Below are positions 11,552 through 22,549 of a DNA stretch of 64,000 bases, in pieces (the first letter of the stretch is position 1; each line of letters starts with the position of its first letter). A program made the position numbers and the translations under genes. Where the stretch lies: contig JBOZIK010000001.1 of NCBI GenBank assembly GCA_051453625.1, positions 268,444,851-268,508,850 of the forward strand. The letters are read 5' to 3'. This DNA is from Welwitschia mirabilis. Its lineage: Eukaryota; Gnetophyta; Gnetopsida; Welwitschiales. The notes below the pieces were generated by a model. That model saw only the letters and a program-made list of their open reading frames with translations, was not told the DNA's origin and ran no database searches.

Positions 11552-12430
11552 ATGGCTAGTGGAAGAAGAGGTGTGGCTCTTAGATCCAAGTTAAAAGCTG
11601 ATTATAAAATAGAGTAGAGGAACTATTGAAGAATTTGATGAATGAGCTTAGAGGTTTAAGATAGGAAAATTTCATAGATATAAAGAAATAAAAAAGGAAA
11701 GATGTAATGATAATTATGAAGCTACATCCATCATTCTTCTAAAAAACTAGTGATGGTTCTAGGGAAGAGAAATGGATAATAAATATGAAGAAGGTCTTCA
11801 TTATGTATTCTACTTTAGACATTATGAAGACAATAAGAAGAATCTAAAAGATAAACTAGATGCACCTAAATTTCTTACATGGATATATTTATTTAGAGTA
11901 AAAAAAAAAAACGTTGATAAATTTTATGAATCAATTTAAGATAATAATAAAATGAAATAGCATTAATTCAATTCATAAATATTCTTGCTTATATGCTTGA
12001 TATTAAGGGAAATAAATAGAAAAAAATACAAAGGTTTTTTCATGTGTTGAATTTTAATCAAAGGAAGATCATGTTGCTAAAATATAGTTCACTAATAATT
12101 CTATTAAAGCAGACTTAAATTACTTATGACATGATTAAGTATAAAGTGATTGGATGAAAAAAGTAGAAAATATACACTTGCTACTTCAATGAGAAGACAT
12201 CATGTAAGGTACATGAGATTAGGGTTGTAACACATGGCCAACATCCTAATGGTAGTTTTAAACATGAAACTTTTAAATGGTAGAAAAATAAAAATAATGA
12301 AGGATTTATTTAGTGTTTTAACTGCAATGGACCACATTTTAAGAAGGATTCTCCACTCATTTAGAATGAAAAAGATAGGGTAGAACATTATAATCAACTC
12401 AAAATAAAGTTGAATACAATAAAATAAAAC
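11552..12430 (+). pseudogene. Chromovirus gag remnant with zinc knuckle
   Basis: Begins with an ATG and MASGRRGVALRSKLKADYKIE, then stops and frameshifts. LDAPKFLTWIYLFRVKK near 11850-11910 matches the capsid motif of chromovirus gag (usually a LDP-x-FLDW-type sequence). Near 12318, CFNCNGPHFKKDSPL is a CCHC zinc knuckle whose last cysteine is replaced by serine; this is the RNA-binding nucleocapsid end of gag. The minus-strand open frame at 12200-12442 is antisense to it. Confidence 0.75.
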
Positions 12431-12439
12431 TAAGAACTT

Positions 12440-12800
12440 CATCTAGAGGGAACCATAACCATATGTACATTCTTTGATAAAATCATTTCTATTTTATTAC
12501 TCCTAATGCAACACATCCATTCATTTCATATGCATTAGTTAGTTAATATATGAAACTATCTTTTAAGAATTTAGCTATAGGAACTATAGAATTAGTTAAT
12601 AGAAAATCTAAAAGTTTACATTAGTACCTAAAGAATATGATAGTATATGATGACAATGCAAGGATTCATGGTGAACTATTACTTCTTGAAAATTTAGATT
12701 ATGATGTCTTACTACAAATGAACTAGTTAATGAATTATCAAGCTATCATTTTTTGTGCATACAAAATAGTAAACATTATAAATGGTTCTTAAAGGATAGA
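12440..12800 (+). pseudogene. Chromovirus aspartic protease remnant
   Basis: Follows gag directly. ATHPFISYALV near 12505 matches the flank of the protease active site in chromoviruses (normally a DTGA-S-HSFIS-type motif; the catalytic part itself is not readable). LLENLDYDVLLQMN near 12690 matches the conserved DYDVILGMDWL-type end, followed by NYQAIIFCAYKIV. Stops break the frame. Confidence 0.7.
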
Positions 12801-12879
12801 GTTATCAATATTGTCTATTAATGATAATATAAAAATATTATTCCTTAAGTCATTAAAGATTTATATCAAGAGAAAACAA

Positions 12880-14321
12880 CACCATTTTATGGCTCTATAG
12901 CCATAAATAACAAAGTAGCTATAGATTCAAGAAATATAACTATAGTTCAAGAGTACCTAGACTTGTTTATAGTAGAAATACATAGTATTCCTCCTAAGAA
13001 CCACAAAGACTTTCAAAATAAACTTATTTTTGTAACCCTATTTACTGCAAAGTCTTCTTACAGTTTATTTCATAGGGAACTAGTGAAACTTAAGATGTAA
13101 TTAATGGAATTATTGGACAAACATTTAATTAAATCTAGTCCATTTCCTTAGGGATTTCTAGAACTAGTTTCTAATAAAAAAGATAATGATATGAGGTATG
13201 TATAGATTTTAGATCATTAAATCAAGTTATGGTTAAGAAAAAATTTATCCTTTTAAGAATTGATTATTTGTTTTACCATTAAAGGAAGCTTCAATCTTAT
13301 TCGAGTTGGATCTAATCTATGTGTCATTTAGTAAGGCTTAAAGAAGAATATATTAGTTATACTATGCTTAGAATAATATATGGACATTATTAGTATGCTA
13401 TTATACCCTAGGGCCTAATCAACGCTCCATTCATCTTCATGAGTATCATGAATCATGTCTTTTATAATTTTTTAGATGAGTATGTAATAATCTTATGAAT
13501 GACATTCTTATGTACTCAAAATAAAAAAAGGAAAATTATATTCATCTTAAAAGTATGCTTAAGATCTTGATGAAACATAGGTTTTTTATACATCCTAAGA
13601 AGAGTGAGCTTAATAAAGAAAAGAATAATATTTGTAGCACGTAATCATCACTAATGGCAGAGAAGTAGAATNNNNNNNNNNGAATATGAAAAGGTTGATG
13701 TGATTTTAAATTAATCTAATACCATAAAATACCCATAACATTATGATATTTTTGGAGTTAGTAGGTTACTATAGTAACTTAATTAAGAAAATTCCCTTAG
13801 TTGCAAAGCTATCAATGGATTTAGCAAGGAACGTACCTAATTTATTTTGAAAAAAATGAGTGAAAAAATATTCAAAACCTTCAAGTAGCATTACTTATAT
13901 CATCTATTCTTCTTATGCTCTAGAGTGGAAATACTTACATCATTCATTTAGTTTCATCTTACATGGAATTAGGTTATGTGCTTATGTAAGAAGGTAGAAT
14001 CATTTTCTATGATTTATGATAGCTTAAACCAATACATAAAGATATCTTATACATGATCTTGATTTTATAATAATGCAATGTAATTTCAAATACTATAGGT
14101 AATTACTCTATTGTGAGGAATATATGTTATGGATAAATCATCAAAGTCTTAAGTACATATTTATACAAGCTCTAAACTTAAAACAAAGCAGATGGTTTTA
14201 GTAGCTTTAAGATTTGATATGTGTGTTAAGTATTACAAAAGGAAATTAAATGTGGTGTTTGATGTACTAAGTAGAAAAAATACAACAATTCACTCTTTGT
14301 TCACTTGTAAAACTAATAAAT
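12880..14321 (+). pseudogene. Chromovirus reverse transcriptase and RNase H remnant
   Basis: EYLDLFIVEIHSIPPKNHKD near 12950 matches the linker before RT. FHRELVKLKM, then LDKHLIKSSPFP near 13120, match the RT N-terminus. NDILMYSK near 13500 corresponds to the catalytic F-x-DDILIYS motif with the first aspartate changed to asparagine. The connection domain lies after a 10-N run at 13672, and RNase H reads MLWINHQSLKYIFIQALNLK near 14130-14180. It ends around VVFDVLSRK, the usual RNase H/integrase border. Just beyond it a copia LTR begins at 14322, and integrase resumes at 28190. Confidence 0.8.
13672..13681. other. Short assembly gap, 10 N
   Basis: Lies in the RT/RNase H connection of the chromovirus. 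True size unknown. Confidence 0.9.
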
Positions 14322-14798
14322 TATTAACAAGTTAATATAATTAATAAAATAACTATAAAATTCATTAACAAAACACAAAATAATATGTTTCATTTCATAT
14401 TCAAAAGATGCAACTTTTTCAGCTTATAAAACATAATATAAAGATGACAATTATTCATTCAAAATATATAGAAGGAAAAAAAATAGTAATATAAATCCAC
14501 GAGATAAGAGTAAGATTGATTAAAAAATCAGATTCATACAAGTTTAAGTACAAAAACTTGGTAGCAGATTTATCCACAAACCACCTATCTAAATATAACT
14601 ATGAAACATTATTTATAATGATGATTTATTATATTATTACTAATTATTTAATTATATATCTTTAAACATTGTATATAATTAAAAATTTGTTTCTTTTTCC
14701 TTCCTATTCTCTATTACTATAAATCAACCTAAAGATTTAGCAATTTACTTAAATTAGTTTCCTCTACTCTATTACACCTTTGCATACTAAATTTCTCA
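14322..14798 (+). repeat. Copia left (5') LTR
   Basis: About 477 bp from tattaacaagttaatataat (TG start decayed to TA) to atttctca. It aligns with 27739-28182, for example gcaac-x-aacataatataaagatga against gcaac-x-aacaagatataaagatga. Followed at once by a PBS. Confidence 0.7.
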
Positions 14799-14800
14799 TA

Positions 14801-14812
14801 TGGTATCAAAGT
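14801..14812 (+). promoter_or_regulatory. Copia primer-binding site (tRNA-iMet type)
   Basis: tggtatcaaagt against the canonical TGGTATCAGAGC, two bases inside the LTR end. This fixes the orientation of the short copia element as plus. Confidence 0.75.
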
Positions 14813-15234
14813 TAAAGGTTTTAGTCCTAAGACAAACCTAAATTAAAAGACAAAGTAGTTAATACCAAAATAAACTAATCCTTATAGTGTTTATGATTTC
14901 CATCTCTTGAGAAATGAAAGATAATGCCATTAAATACTAGTGCCTTCAAATTTTAGTTGACAAAACTGAGAAGAAAGAATTAGAAATATTAAAACATATA
15001 TTAATAATATTAAAAGGAATACTTTCATCTATAAAGCATAAAATTTTCATAAAGCACCAAAAAATAAGAACAAACTCTATCTTATAATTAAAGCAATACA
15101 AACCTATGTTATAGAACATCAAAAACATCAAATTATTACTAACAAGTTATATGAAGTAGGCATGTTATAAATGTTTTACAAACATTTTGTTAAAACACTT
15201 AGTAACAAAGCTATAAAGCCAGAAAATTAACATC
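14813..15234 (+). other. Copia leader and possible gag start
   Basis: Follows the PBS and should hold the leader and the beginning of gag, but no gag motif is readable and every frame has stops. The Sirevirus target site ends it. The minus-strand open frame at 14946-15131 is in simple AT-rich sequence and I give it no function. Confidence 0.4.
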
Positions 15235-15239
15235 ATAGT
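15235..15239. repeat. Target-site duplication ATAGT, left
   Basis: Five bases directly before the left LTR of the Sirevirus. An exact copy is at 25797-25801. Confidence 0.85.
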
Positions 15240-15486
15240 TGAGGATTATTGAACTCAAAGGGGAGGGGTGTATGAGTTCTACCAAATAAATAATTTAATT
15301 AATAAAAAATGAACAATAATATAATAGATATCTTATTGAGATAATGTGATTCCCCAACTAGGGTATGTCCATACATAGAGGGTAGCTTCCTCTCATACCT
15401 CTCAATATGATTCCTGTAAAGAATAGGGATTTAGGCTTACCACTAATCTTATAATAATATGATATTCTCCTATTAAGGTAGTACTA

Positions 15487-15745
15487 TATTTCCCTCAAAG
15501 AAGCTAATAATGTTATCAAAAGAACAACCACAAAGTAAGATGCTCCTTACAGGTAACAAATACCTCCCCTTAGGGAAATAACAATGTGCTCATAGGCATA
15601 ACCAAAAAGTGAGATGCTCCTTAAAAGTTAGCAAACTCTTCTCCTTATGGAATAAAACAATAATGTGAGATGCTTCTCACAATCCATAAAACGCTTTCCC
15701 CTAGGAAAATATAACAACACAAGTGCTCACAGGCATAACCTCAAT
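15487..15745. repeat. Degenerate tandem repeats inside Sirevirus LTR
   Basis: Three to four units of about 75 bp, each with a form of aaccacaaagtgagatgctcc, then aacaaat, then cttagggaaataacaatgtg. The same array is present in the other LTR at 24476-24733, so it predates the insertion. Confidence 0.7.
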
Positions 15746-15949
15746 GCATACCCATACAAGGGTTGCCTTACAATGAGTTTGATAATATAATAATATACTT
15801 TACAATAGTATTTAAGAATGATTTAGTCTAGCAATGTAAGATTTAAGAAATAGATGAGCCTAAAACTTGTATCTTTGATGATGAGCTTATAAGAATGATG
15901 CAACAATGTAGGATATAAGAATAAAAGATGTAAGCACTAAGAGTTACTT

Positions 15950-16049
15950 NNNNNNNNNNNNNNNNNNNNNNNNNNNNNNNNNNNNNNNNNNNNNNNNNNN
16001 NNNNNNNNNNNNNNNNNNNNNNNNNNNNNNNNNNNNNNNNNNNNNNNNN
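15950..16049. other. Assembly gap, 100 N, with duplicated flanks
   Basis: The 48 bases before (15902-15949) and after (16050-16097) the gap are identical, as when two contigs overlap but were not merged. The true gap length is probably zero. Confidence 0.9.
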
Positions 16050-16938
16050 AACAATGTAGGATATAAGAATAAAAGATGTAAGCACTAAGAGTTACTTAAA
16101 AATGATAGCTTTTGATCCTTCATGAGTAGTTGCTATATTTAATCTTTACATGCCTTGGAAGTATGATCATTGTTTTTCTTGATGTATTTGATCTATTCTA
16201 TCATATCATGCCTTTATACCATTAAAGAAGTACTAGATGTTTGACCTTAAATAATAGACATTTGAATTTTGTAATTAGCATGTAATGGATATAGGTGTCT
16301 AGGCATCGACCATGCATATTCAATTTTATTTGACATGAACCTTAATCTAAAACATCTTTAAATTTGTAAACATCTACTAATAGTCAAACATCTTCATGTG
16401 GTAAATGTCTTCATTCAAAATTCCTAGAACTTCATCAAAATTGGACTATATAATCTTTAGGCCTTTTTGATCATAAATCTATGATGTAAATATTCATAGC
16501 TTATCTAAATATTAAGATATTTATCAAAGAATAAAATAAATCTATTACCTTTTCCAATTTAGCATATATGACTTTAAACATATAGATGTCTTTCATTAGT
16601 ACTAGATCCAACTTTTAGCATAGTCATCTTTAATAAAATAGTCATCTTTAACTTGTGACATGAAAGTTAGAACATCATAGATACCTTTAAACTATAGATT
16701 CCTTCATCATAGACGTCTTTAAGAGACTATACATCTTTACTATAGACTTCTTCCATTCTATATATGTCTTCCATTAATTGATTTGGCAATTTTAATTTTA
16801 AGCTTTTTGTGAGGTATCATCTTGAAGATCCAACATTGACTTGTGATTATCATGATCTAATTTTCTTTCTAATGACTTGTCTACATAATGACATGAAATA
16901 TTTGACAAGTGGAATCATCAAAATTAGATTTACCAACA

Positions 16939-16953
16939 ATCTATACCTTTTTT
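16939..16953 (-). promoter_or_regulatory. Sirevirus polypurine tract
   Basis: On the minus strand aaaaaaggtatagat ends exactly at the TGTTGG start of the 3' LTR. Sirevirus tracts usually read AAGGGGGAGAT at this place. Confidence 0.6.
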
Positions 16954-17278
16954 ATGATGTCCAAAACTTGGCATATTTCATTAGTACAATCACATCTAAT
17001 CAACTAAATTTGAGATATTAATGTTCAAGGTAATAGAGAACATAAGCATATTTATAATAGTATTTGATACATCATGATTTTAACCAATTAAATAACCATA
17101 TACAAATTAATAAAAGCACATAAATATTTGATAATACTATTTAAGAAAATTTACAACTAATCAAGAAAAATGTGCTTATGATGATGTTCTATCAATGAAA
17201 TAAGAGCATAGTATTTAATTTGTATCAAATAATACATAATATTAAATATTATTAAGATGTGTGCTATGATGCATAATT
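16954..17278. other. Sirevirus internal sequence before polypurine tract
   Basis: AT-rich non-coding DNA between the tract and the inserted family-1 LTR, with no recognised feature. Confidence 0.5.
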
Positions 17279-18609
17279 TTTTAATATTTTACATTCTTTA
17301 TCAAATCTTGTCAATCACAAATATATATTGAAAAACATAATACACTTATATAGATAAGAGTGGACTTGAACGTCATAATCTATCCAAGGCACTAGGCTCA
17401 AAACTAGAGAATTGATTTGACATGAAGTATTTTAGGTTTAAAATGAAAATCACAATGCAAGAAAAGTAAATGCACTATGAAATGCAAATGAAGTCTACTC
17501 TAAATACAATATCTATCTGACTACTAAATATTTATCACCAAGATTGGCCCTGCATAACCTAGATTAATCAAGAAAACTATCATTAATCCTGACCAACCTA
17601 AGATATCAAGTCCATTGAATAGGATATGAAAAACATGCAATGATTAAGCTATGAAATGTAAAATGCAATATAATGCAAATCCTAAACTATTGATTTCAAC
17701 CTTGAAAAAGGTTTCCATTGATTACCTATATTAATTATGAAACTATTACAAAATTATAACCAACATAAACCATAAGGGACATGCACATGAAGATATAAAA
17801 ATAAAATAATATTTTAATTAATAGTTAAACTAACATCTTGTTATAAAGTAGTAGCACCTTAATAAAGACGACATAGCCTAACACCAAGGAAGACTCCTCT
17901 CTATAACTAACAGATGGAATTTCTACCCTTTGATCTCCTGTTATGAGAATTTCTAATGCCAAAGAAGATAAAGTCAAAGTGGGGGAGAAGGAGGCATTTA
18001 TTTAAAACTACAAACTCCATAAACAACAAATCTAAATATATGTAACAAAAACCCTAATGGTGCATAAAAGGCACATGAAACATTGCACAAGTTAGGTGAA
18101 ATTTAATGTATTAAATAAAAAATGTGGTCATCATGATTATCATCTAGATGATGATGGGGATGATGACATGTTAAGATAAGTCTTGGATTATCTTCCACAT
18201 TTGATCCAATTAGCATCCTTGTTAGCATAGACATGGTTCATGTAGGTGATTNNNNNNNNNNNNNNNNNNNNNNNNNNNNNNNNNNNNNNNNNNNNNNNNN
18301 NNNNNNNNNNNNNNNNNNNNNNNNNNNNNNNNNNNNNNNNNNNNNNNNNNNGATCCAATTAGCATCCTTGTTAGCATAGACATGGTTCATCTAGGTGATT
18401 ATCTAGATGATGGCTAGGATGATATACTTTTTTAGCTCTTTTATGTAGTCAAATTAGTCTTGAATCTCATTAATTCCTCCTCAAAATGTAAAGTATCACA
18501 ATTGATCTAAAATGCCTCCAAATGTACTAGTACTTATGCATTTCCATGATTTATTGCTTGACTCTAAATAATTATTATTTTTTACTTAAACCTATCTAAA
18601 TGTCCTACA
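17279..18609 (-). repeat. Family-1-type LTR inserted in the Sirevirus, probably solo
   Basis: Aligns with LTR-C in order: tattttacattctttatcaa at the left, caacaccaagg-type sequence at about 17880 (acaccaaggaagactcct), gggggag-x-tttattta at about 17975, and gtcatcatgattatcatcta at 18127. Corrected for the 100 N and the 49-bp duplicated flank it is about 1182 bp, close to the 1176 bp of LTR-C. No internal region accompanies it. The TATA box is decayed (tttaaataaa). The ends are inferred from the alignment and no clear target duplication was seen. Confidence 0.7.
18252..18351. other. Assembly gap, 100 N, with duplicated flanks
   Basis: Bases 18203-18251 and 18352-18400 are the same 49 bases with one difference (g/c). 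Probably an unmerged contig overlap, possibly two haplotypes. Confidence 0.9.
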
Positions 18610-18894
18610 ATATAAAATGATATTAAAGAATGAAACTGTATCAATGGTAAATATAAAAAGAAGATACAGTAAAAATAATGAAAATGTATGAAATAACAAC
18701 AATGGTCATTAATAAATAATGATATCACTTAGGAATCCAATTCATCATCTCATAGTCAAGTGATTCATGCTTAATAGGATGTTCTCATGTTAAAATATAA
18801 ATTTTTCAACTGATTTACAACTAATTTATCATTGATTATCCTACTTTCTGGATAATAGATAAAAGGAGCTAATTACTAAGAGCAAAGTTACTTA
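18610..18894. other. Sirevirus internal spacer
   Basis: Non-coding, AT-rich. I see nothing in it. Confidence 0.5.
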
Positions 18895-20060
18895 TATAAT
18901 ATATGCCATCTCCTTCTTCATTATTGTCATCATTATTGTCATGAGTGATAGATTTCTGGACAACATATGATGATGCAGATGTGATAGGTAACATATGATG
19001 CTTCCTAGAATGACATTAAGAGGTCTTACCTAGGATCTCATAGGCTTGTCTCCTCATACATTGGTACATTTAAGGAGTGATGAATGTCCTAAAGAAGTTA
19101 GCTATGATAGTTTCTTCAAAGGATGATGATAATGTAACAGTGGTAAGTGATGGCATATGAAGAGGCTCTATCTGAAATTGAGGTGAAGATGAACTATTCA
19201 ATGGAGGTGAAGATGGTATATGTGGTGGTGATGAGGGTCTAGGAGGTGAAGGTGGCTGAGTAGAGTAATGAACTAGTGTCTTGCAACATGACTAAGAGAA
19301 GATAAAAGGCTACATATTTAAGCTCTCTGACTCTATCTCTTACTACCTCTACTATGAAGGACCTAGAACCTACCACTCCTCCTACACTTGTGCCTCTTTG
19401 GGAGCTTGGTACTCACTTTAAATCTATGTCTGATCTCCTAATAACTCATCTATAGAATCACTATCTACTGCTTTGCCACAGTTATAACCTATACCATGTG
19501 TAACTAGAGGTTCTTCTTTTCTTATTCTTCCTCTAAGTCTATCCGTGTTGAAATCCTTATGGATTCCTAACTCCTTGCTAGTGATTTATCATCACTAGTA
19601 GTGAACTTGTGTTTCTTAAATCTTAATACATTATTACCAATTTTGCTAACCATCTTTGCTAGAATCTTAATACATTTCTACCAATTTTGCTAACCATCTT
19701 TGCTATTACCTTTAACCCCTTTTTGACTAAAGATGAACTATTAGTATTAGTGGAGTATGATATCTAAAATTTCAAATACCATTTTCTTATGCCCTTAGTT
19801 GGTGGTACTAACACTCTTTGTTTTACACTAAATCTAGCTAGAGGTTTCTTTTGACAAATACAATTTACCTAAGAAACTATTATGCTAGTGCTACTAATGA
19901 TTAAGTTAATTAAACATGAATTCTCCAAGGTCTATCCCTTGCAAAACAAGGTAATAATGTTCATGCATAAGATAAAATCCAAATCTAATCTTCAAACAAG
20001 TAAGTAAATAGAAAAACACAAAAGTCTACATAGGTTTACAATAACTATAGTTATCACCTC
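18895..20060 (-). pseudogene. Sirevirus env-like/ORF3 region remnant
   Basis: On the minus strand, 19275 to 18895 gives a long frame rich in proline and serine (SPPSPPRPSSPPHIPSSPPL, then SSSFEETIIANFF) with few stops. Upstream, KKPLARFSVKQRVLVPPTKG (near 19840) and IRKEEPLVTHGIGYNC (near 19530) belong to the same region. Part of it is shared with the second Sirevirus at 58590-59150 (APKEAQV here, SPKEAQSIAQDV there). Position between pol and the 3' LTR fits the extra ORF that many Sireviruses carry. Its function is not established, and this copy has stops and a 44-bp tandem duplication. Confidence 0.55.
19621..19707. repeat. 44-bp tandem duplication, two copies
   Basis: 19621-19664 and 19665-19707 share tcttaatacatt and ccaattttgctaaccatctt. 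It shifts the env-like frame. Confidence 0.85.
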
Positions 20061-21439
20061 TAATCAAAATATTATAGAATGTGATTAAAATGAGAATGAA
20101 AGAATTAGGAATCATATCTTTACACTTTATATTTTTCAACAAAATTCATTCTAGGCTGTCCAAATAAAATATTGTTCATTGTTTTCTATGAGACATTGAT
20201 GGCTTTAGAAGTGAAAATTTCCTTAAATGAATGCACATATAGCTAAGGTAATTTGGAATCATTTATGCTAAGTAATGAATTTACAAAATAGGAGTGATAT
20301 GCAATGAAGTATCTATAAACTAAGTTTAGAAGGCTCTTGTGTTATTATTTATTTCATGGATGTTGGCATATAATTCCTTCACCACTAGATCTAGTATACT
20401 CTATTCTAACTCAATAATCATTTTCCATTCAAGTCACCAGTAGTAAGCTAAAATCCAATATTGTCATTGTCTCTAGAACATAAGGATTTTTTCTACAATT
20501 ATAGAATTTACAATTATAGAATTTCATGTCCAATTATTATCTTCTTGCAATACCTCATGTAAAAATAAGGGTTTTACTAATATTTTTAAGATTCTGACAC
20601 TTGTTCTTTATCTCTTGAAGTATCAGTTAATTTTCTTCTATCCATTTTGTGAAAAATAAATGGAAATATGAAGTAAAAATAACTAGAATACAAACAAACA
20701 ACTAAAAATATGCACCTGTGTGAAATAACCCTATTCTTATTTACTGTAAAGATGTCTTCTAAAACTAAGACACATTGCCAGAGAAATTTGAGAATATTAA
20801 CTCTAAAAAAATGCTTTAAGAGGGACACCCACTAAATGAAGACTTGAAAATGATATTTAATAGACTCGTTTCCATATAAAAAGAATTAAAAACTTAGTTT
20901 TTAGTGAATTTTAATTTTAAAAATTGTACAAGAAATATTTCTACCTGCTAGGAGATGTTTAAAATGTAAAAATTAGATGTTTATAAAGTTAAATACATCT
21001 ATTGTTAAAATTTTAACAATACATTTTTCTTCTTTTAAGACATGTACTGAAATGAAGATGTCTATTTTGAGAAATTTAAAAATCATACATAACATTCAAA
21101 GACATTTTTCAAACCCAAGACATATGCTTTAGAGACATCTACAAACTAAAGACATCTCTCGAATAGATGTCTACAAAACTAAAAATGTCTACCATGAAAA
21201 TTATAGAAATTTTGAAAAAAATATATGACTAATACAAAAATTATAATAACACTTCAAATAAGTAAAGTATCATGTACAAAATTTACTACATCTAACTATA
21301 ATCTCAATTTATATATAAATAAAAGTTAAAGTTAAGATTTAAATGATATTACCCATTAACTTACTTGATTAGATAAGGTCCAATACTTATGTTTCCATAC
21401 AACTTTGCAAACCTTTAATGCTTGGTGATTTTGTGAATA
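20061..21439. other. Sirevirus spacer with AGACATCT/AGATGTCT words
   Basis: Region between the truncated integrase start and the env-like part; RT and RNase H should have been here. Between 20990 and 21200 the words agacatct, agatgtct and near forms occur about ten times. A similar segment at 59900-60420 lies at the same place in the second Sirevirus, next to its RNase H. The minus-strand open frame at 20586-20828 has no recognised similarity. Confidence 0.5.
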
Positions 21440-22060
21440 CATAGTAAAGTTGATCATCTATACATTACATCACAATGTATTTTTTGTTCTTTTTATGCTA
21501 TATTAACTCCTTTTCTTTCTAAGACTTTTTTCATTAGCTTCCTTTTTTTACATGCTTGACAGATTTAATTATCAATGCTTTTAAATTGAGCAATCCTCTT
21601 ATCATTTCACTTGTAGGTAAGATTTTGAGTTTAAGATTTCTATATCATAGCTCTGCTTCATCTGTTTTGCTTAATAAACACTTAGTTCCATTGTTAGGTA
21701 TATCTTGTAAAGTAATAATATAAACATTTGATTTCTATATAATAATAAATAAAACTTTTGTTGAATTTTTTCTCTAATGATATAATCATATTTTGTGAAG
21801 GTAATAGAAAAAATTTCATGAAATAGTTGACTTACACTCAAATGACTATGCTGCAAATCTTCTATAAAAAATACATCCCTTACCTCTATTAGATTATCTC
21901 CTCTAATAGTACTAATACCTTTGATAGGTTCATTTATGTTATCTCCAAAGGTAACCACTCCTTTATCTTATTTCACTAATGTAATGGAGCTAGATTTATC
22001 TTTAGTCATGTGTCTTGAGCATCCATTATCAACTTACCAAGTATGCTTCTTTACTGCTTT
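21440..22060 (-). pseudogene. Sirevirus protease and GAG-pre-integrase remnant
   Basis: Minus strand from 22040: VDNGCSRHMTKDKSS matches the protease active-site region of Ty1/copia (normally DSGCSRHMTG), with the serine changed to asparagine. VTFGDNINEPIKGI follows at 21958, then EDLQHSHLSVSQLFHE, the GAG-pre-integrase signature. Near 21600, LWYRNLKLK and CVKHVKKGS-like residues correspond to the zinc-binding start of integrase. After about 21440 the homology ends, so integrase core, RT and RNase H are deleted. The 95-codon open stretch at 21671-21958 is part of this. The plus-strand frame at 21921-22139 is antisense. Confidence 0.85.
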
Positions 22061-22549
22061 AAGTACAATTTATGTTAAAAGTATTAATTTTAATTTTGAT
22101 ACCCATATGTTTCTTGGCCTATCCTGCTTAAAATGTTGAATGATTATACTAGACCTCTTAGCATTATTAGTATCATACATGTTTTTCAATTTTGATGGAC
22201 ATTTATATTAATAATAATCTTTATTTTGATTATAATATTATTTGTAAACATCAACTTCTCATACCTTAATTTATAATTCCATTTTTCAAACAAAAAGATT
22301 GAACTGCTAGTTAAGGCTTCATTATGTCCCAAACTACTTCTGTCACTTGAGTTTCTACATTGCCAAGCATAATATTCAATGTCTCCTTCCCTTGGGTAAA
22401 ATTTTCATTGATTTTATTTATTTCTATTAGTTCTTCTCTTACATTCTTCTAATCATATGTTAGTCTACTAATTTCAATAGCTGAGTTTTTAGAAGATAAT
22501 TTACTACAAGAAATATTTTCTTGTTTATAAGCTTCTTTACAAGGATGAA

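Larger units (their letters stand above)
15240..16938 (-). repeat. Sirevirus 3' LTR
   Basis: Plus-strand ends tgaggattattgaac and tttaccaaca. It pairs with 24231-25796. Removing the 100 N and the 48-bp duplicated gap flank leaves about 1551 bp, against about 1556 bp for the other LTR without its 10 N. The U3 half carries many agatgtct/agacatct words. Confidence 0.9.

Noticed and set aside
12200-12442. 80-codon minus-strand frame
   Set aside because: Antisense to the chromovirus zinc knuckle at 12318.
14380-14620. Copia RNase H end (a KHI-type block before the LTR)
   Set aside because: The same sequence occurs in both copies flanking the short copia element and fits better as LTR sequence than as coding DNA.
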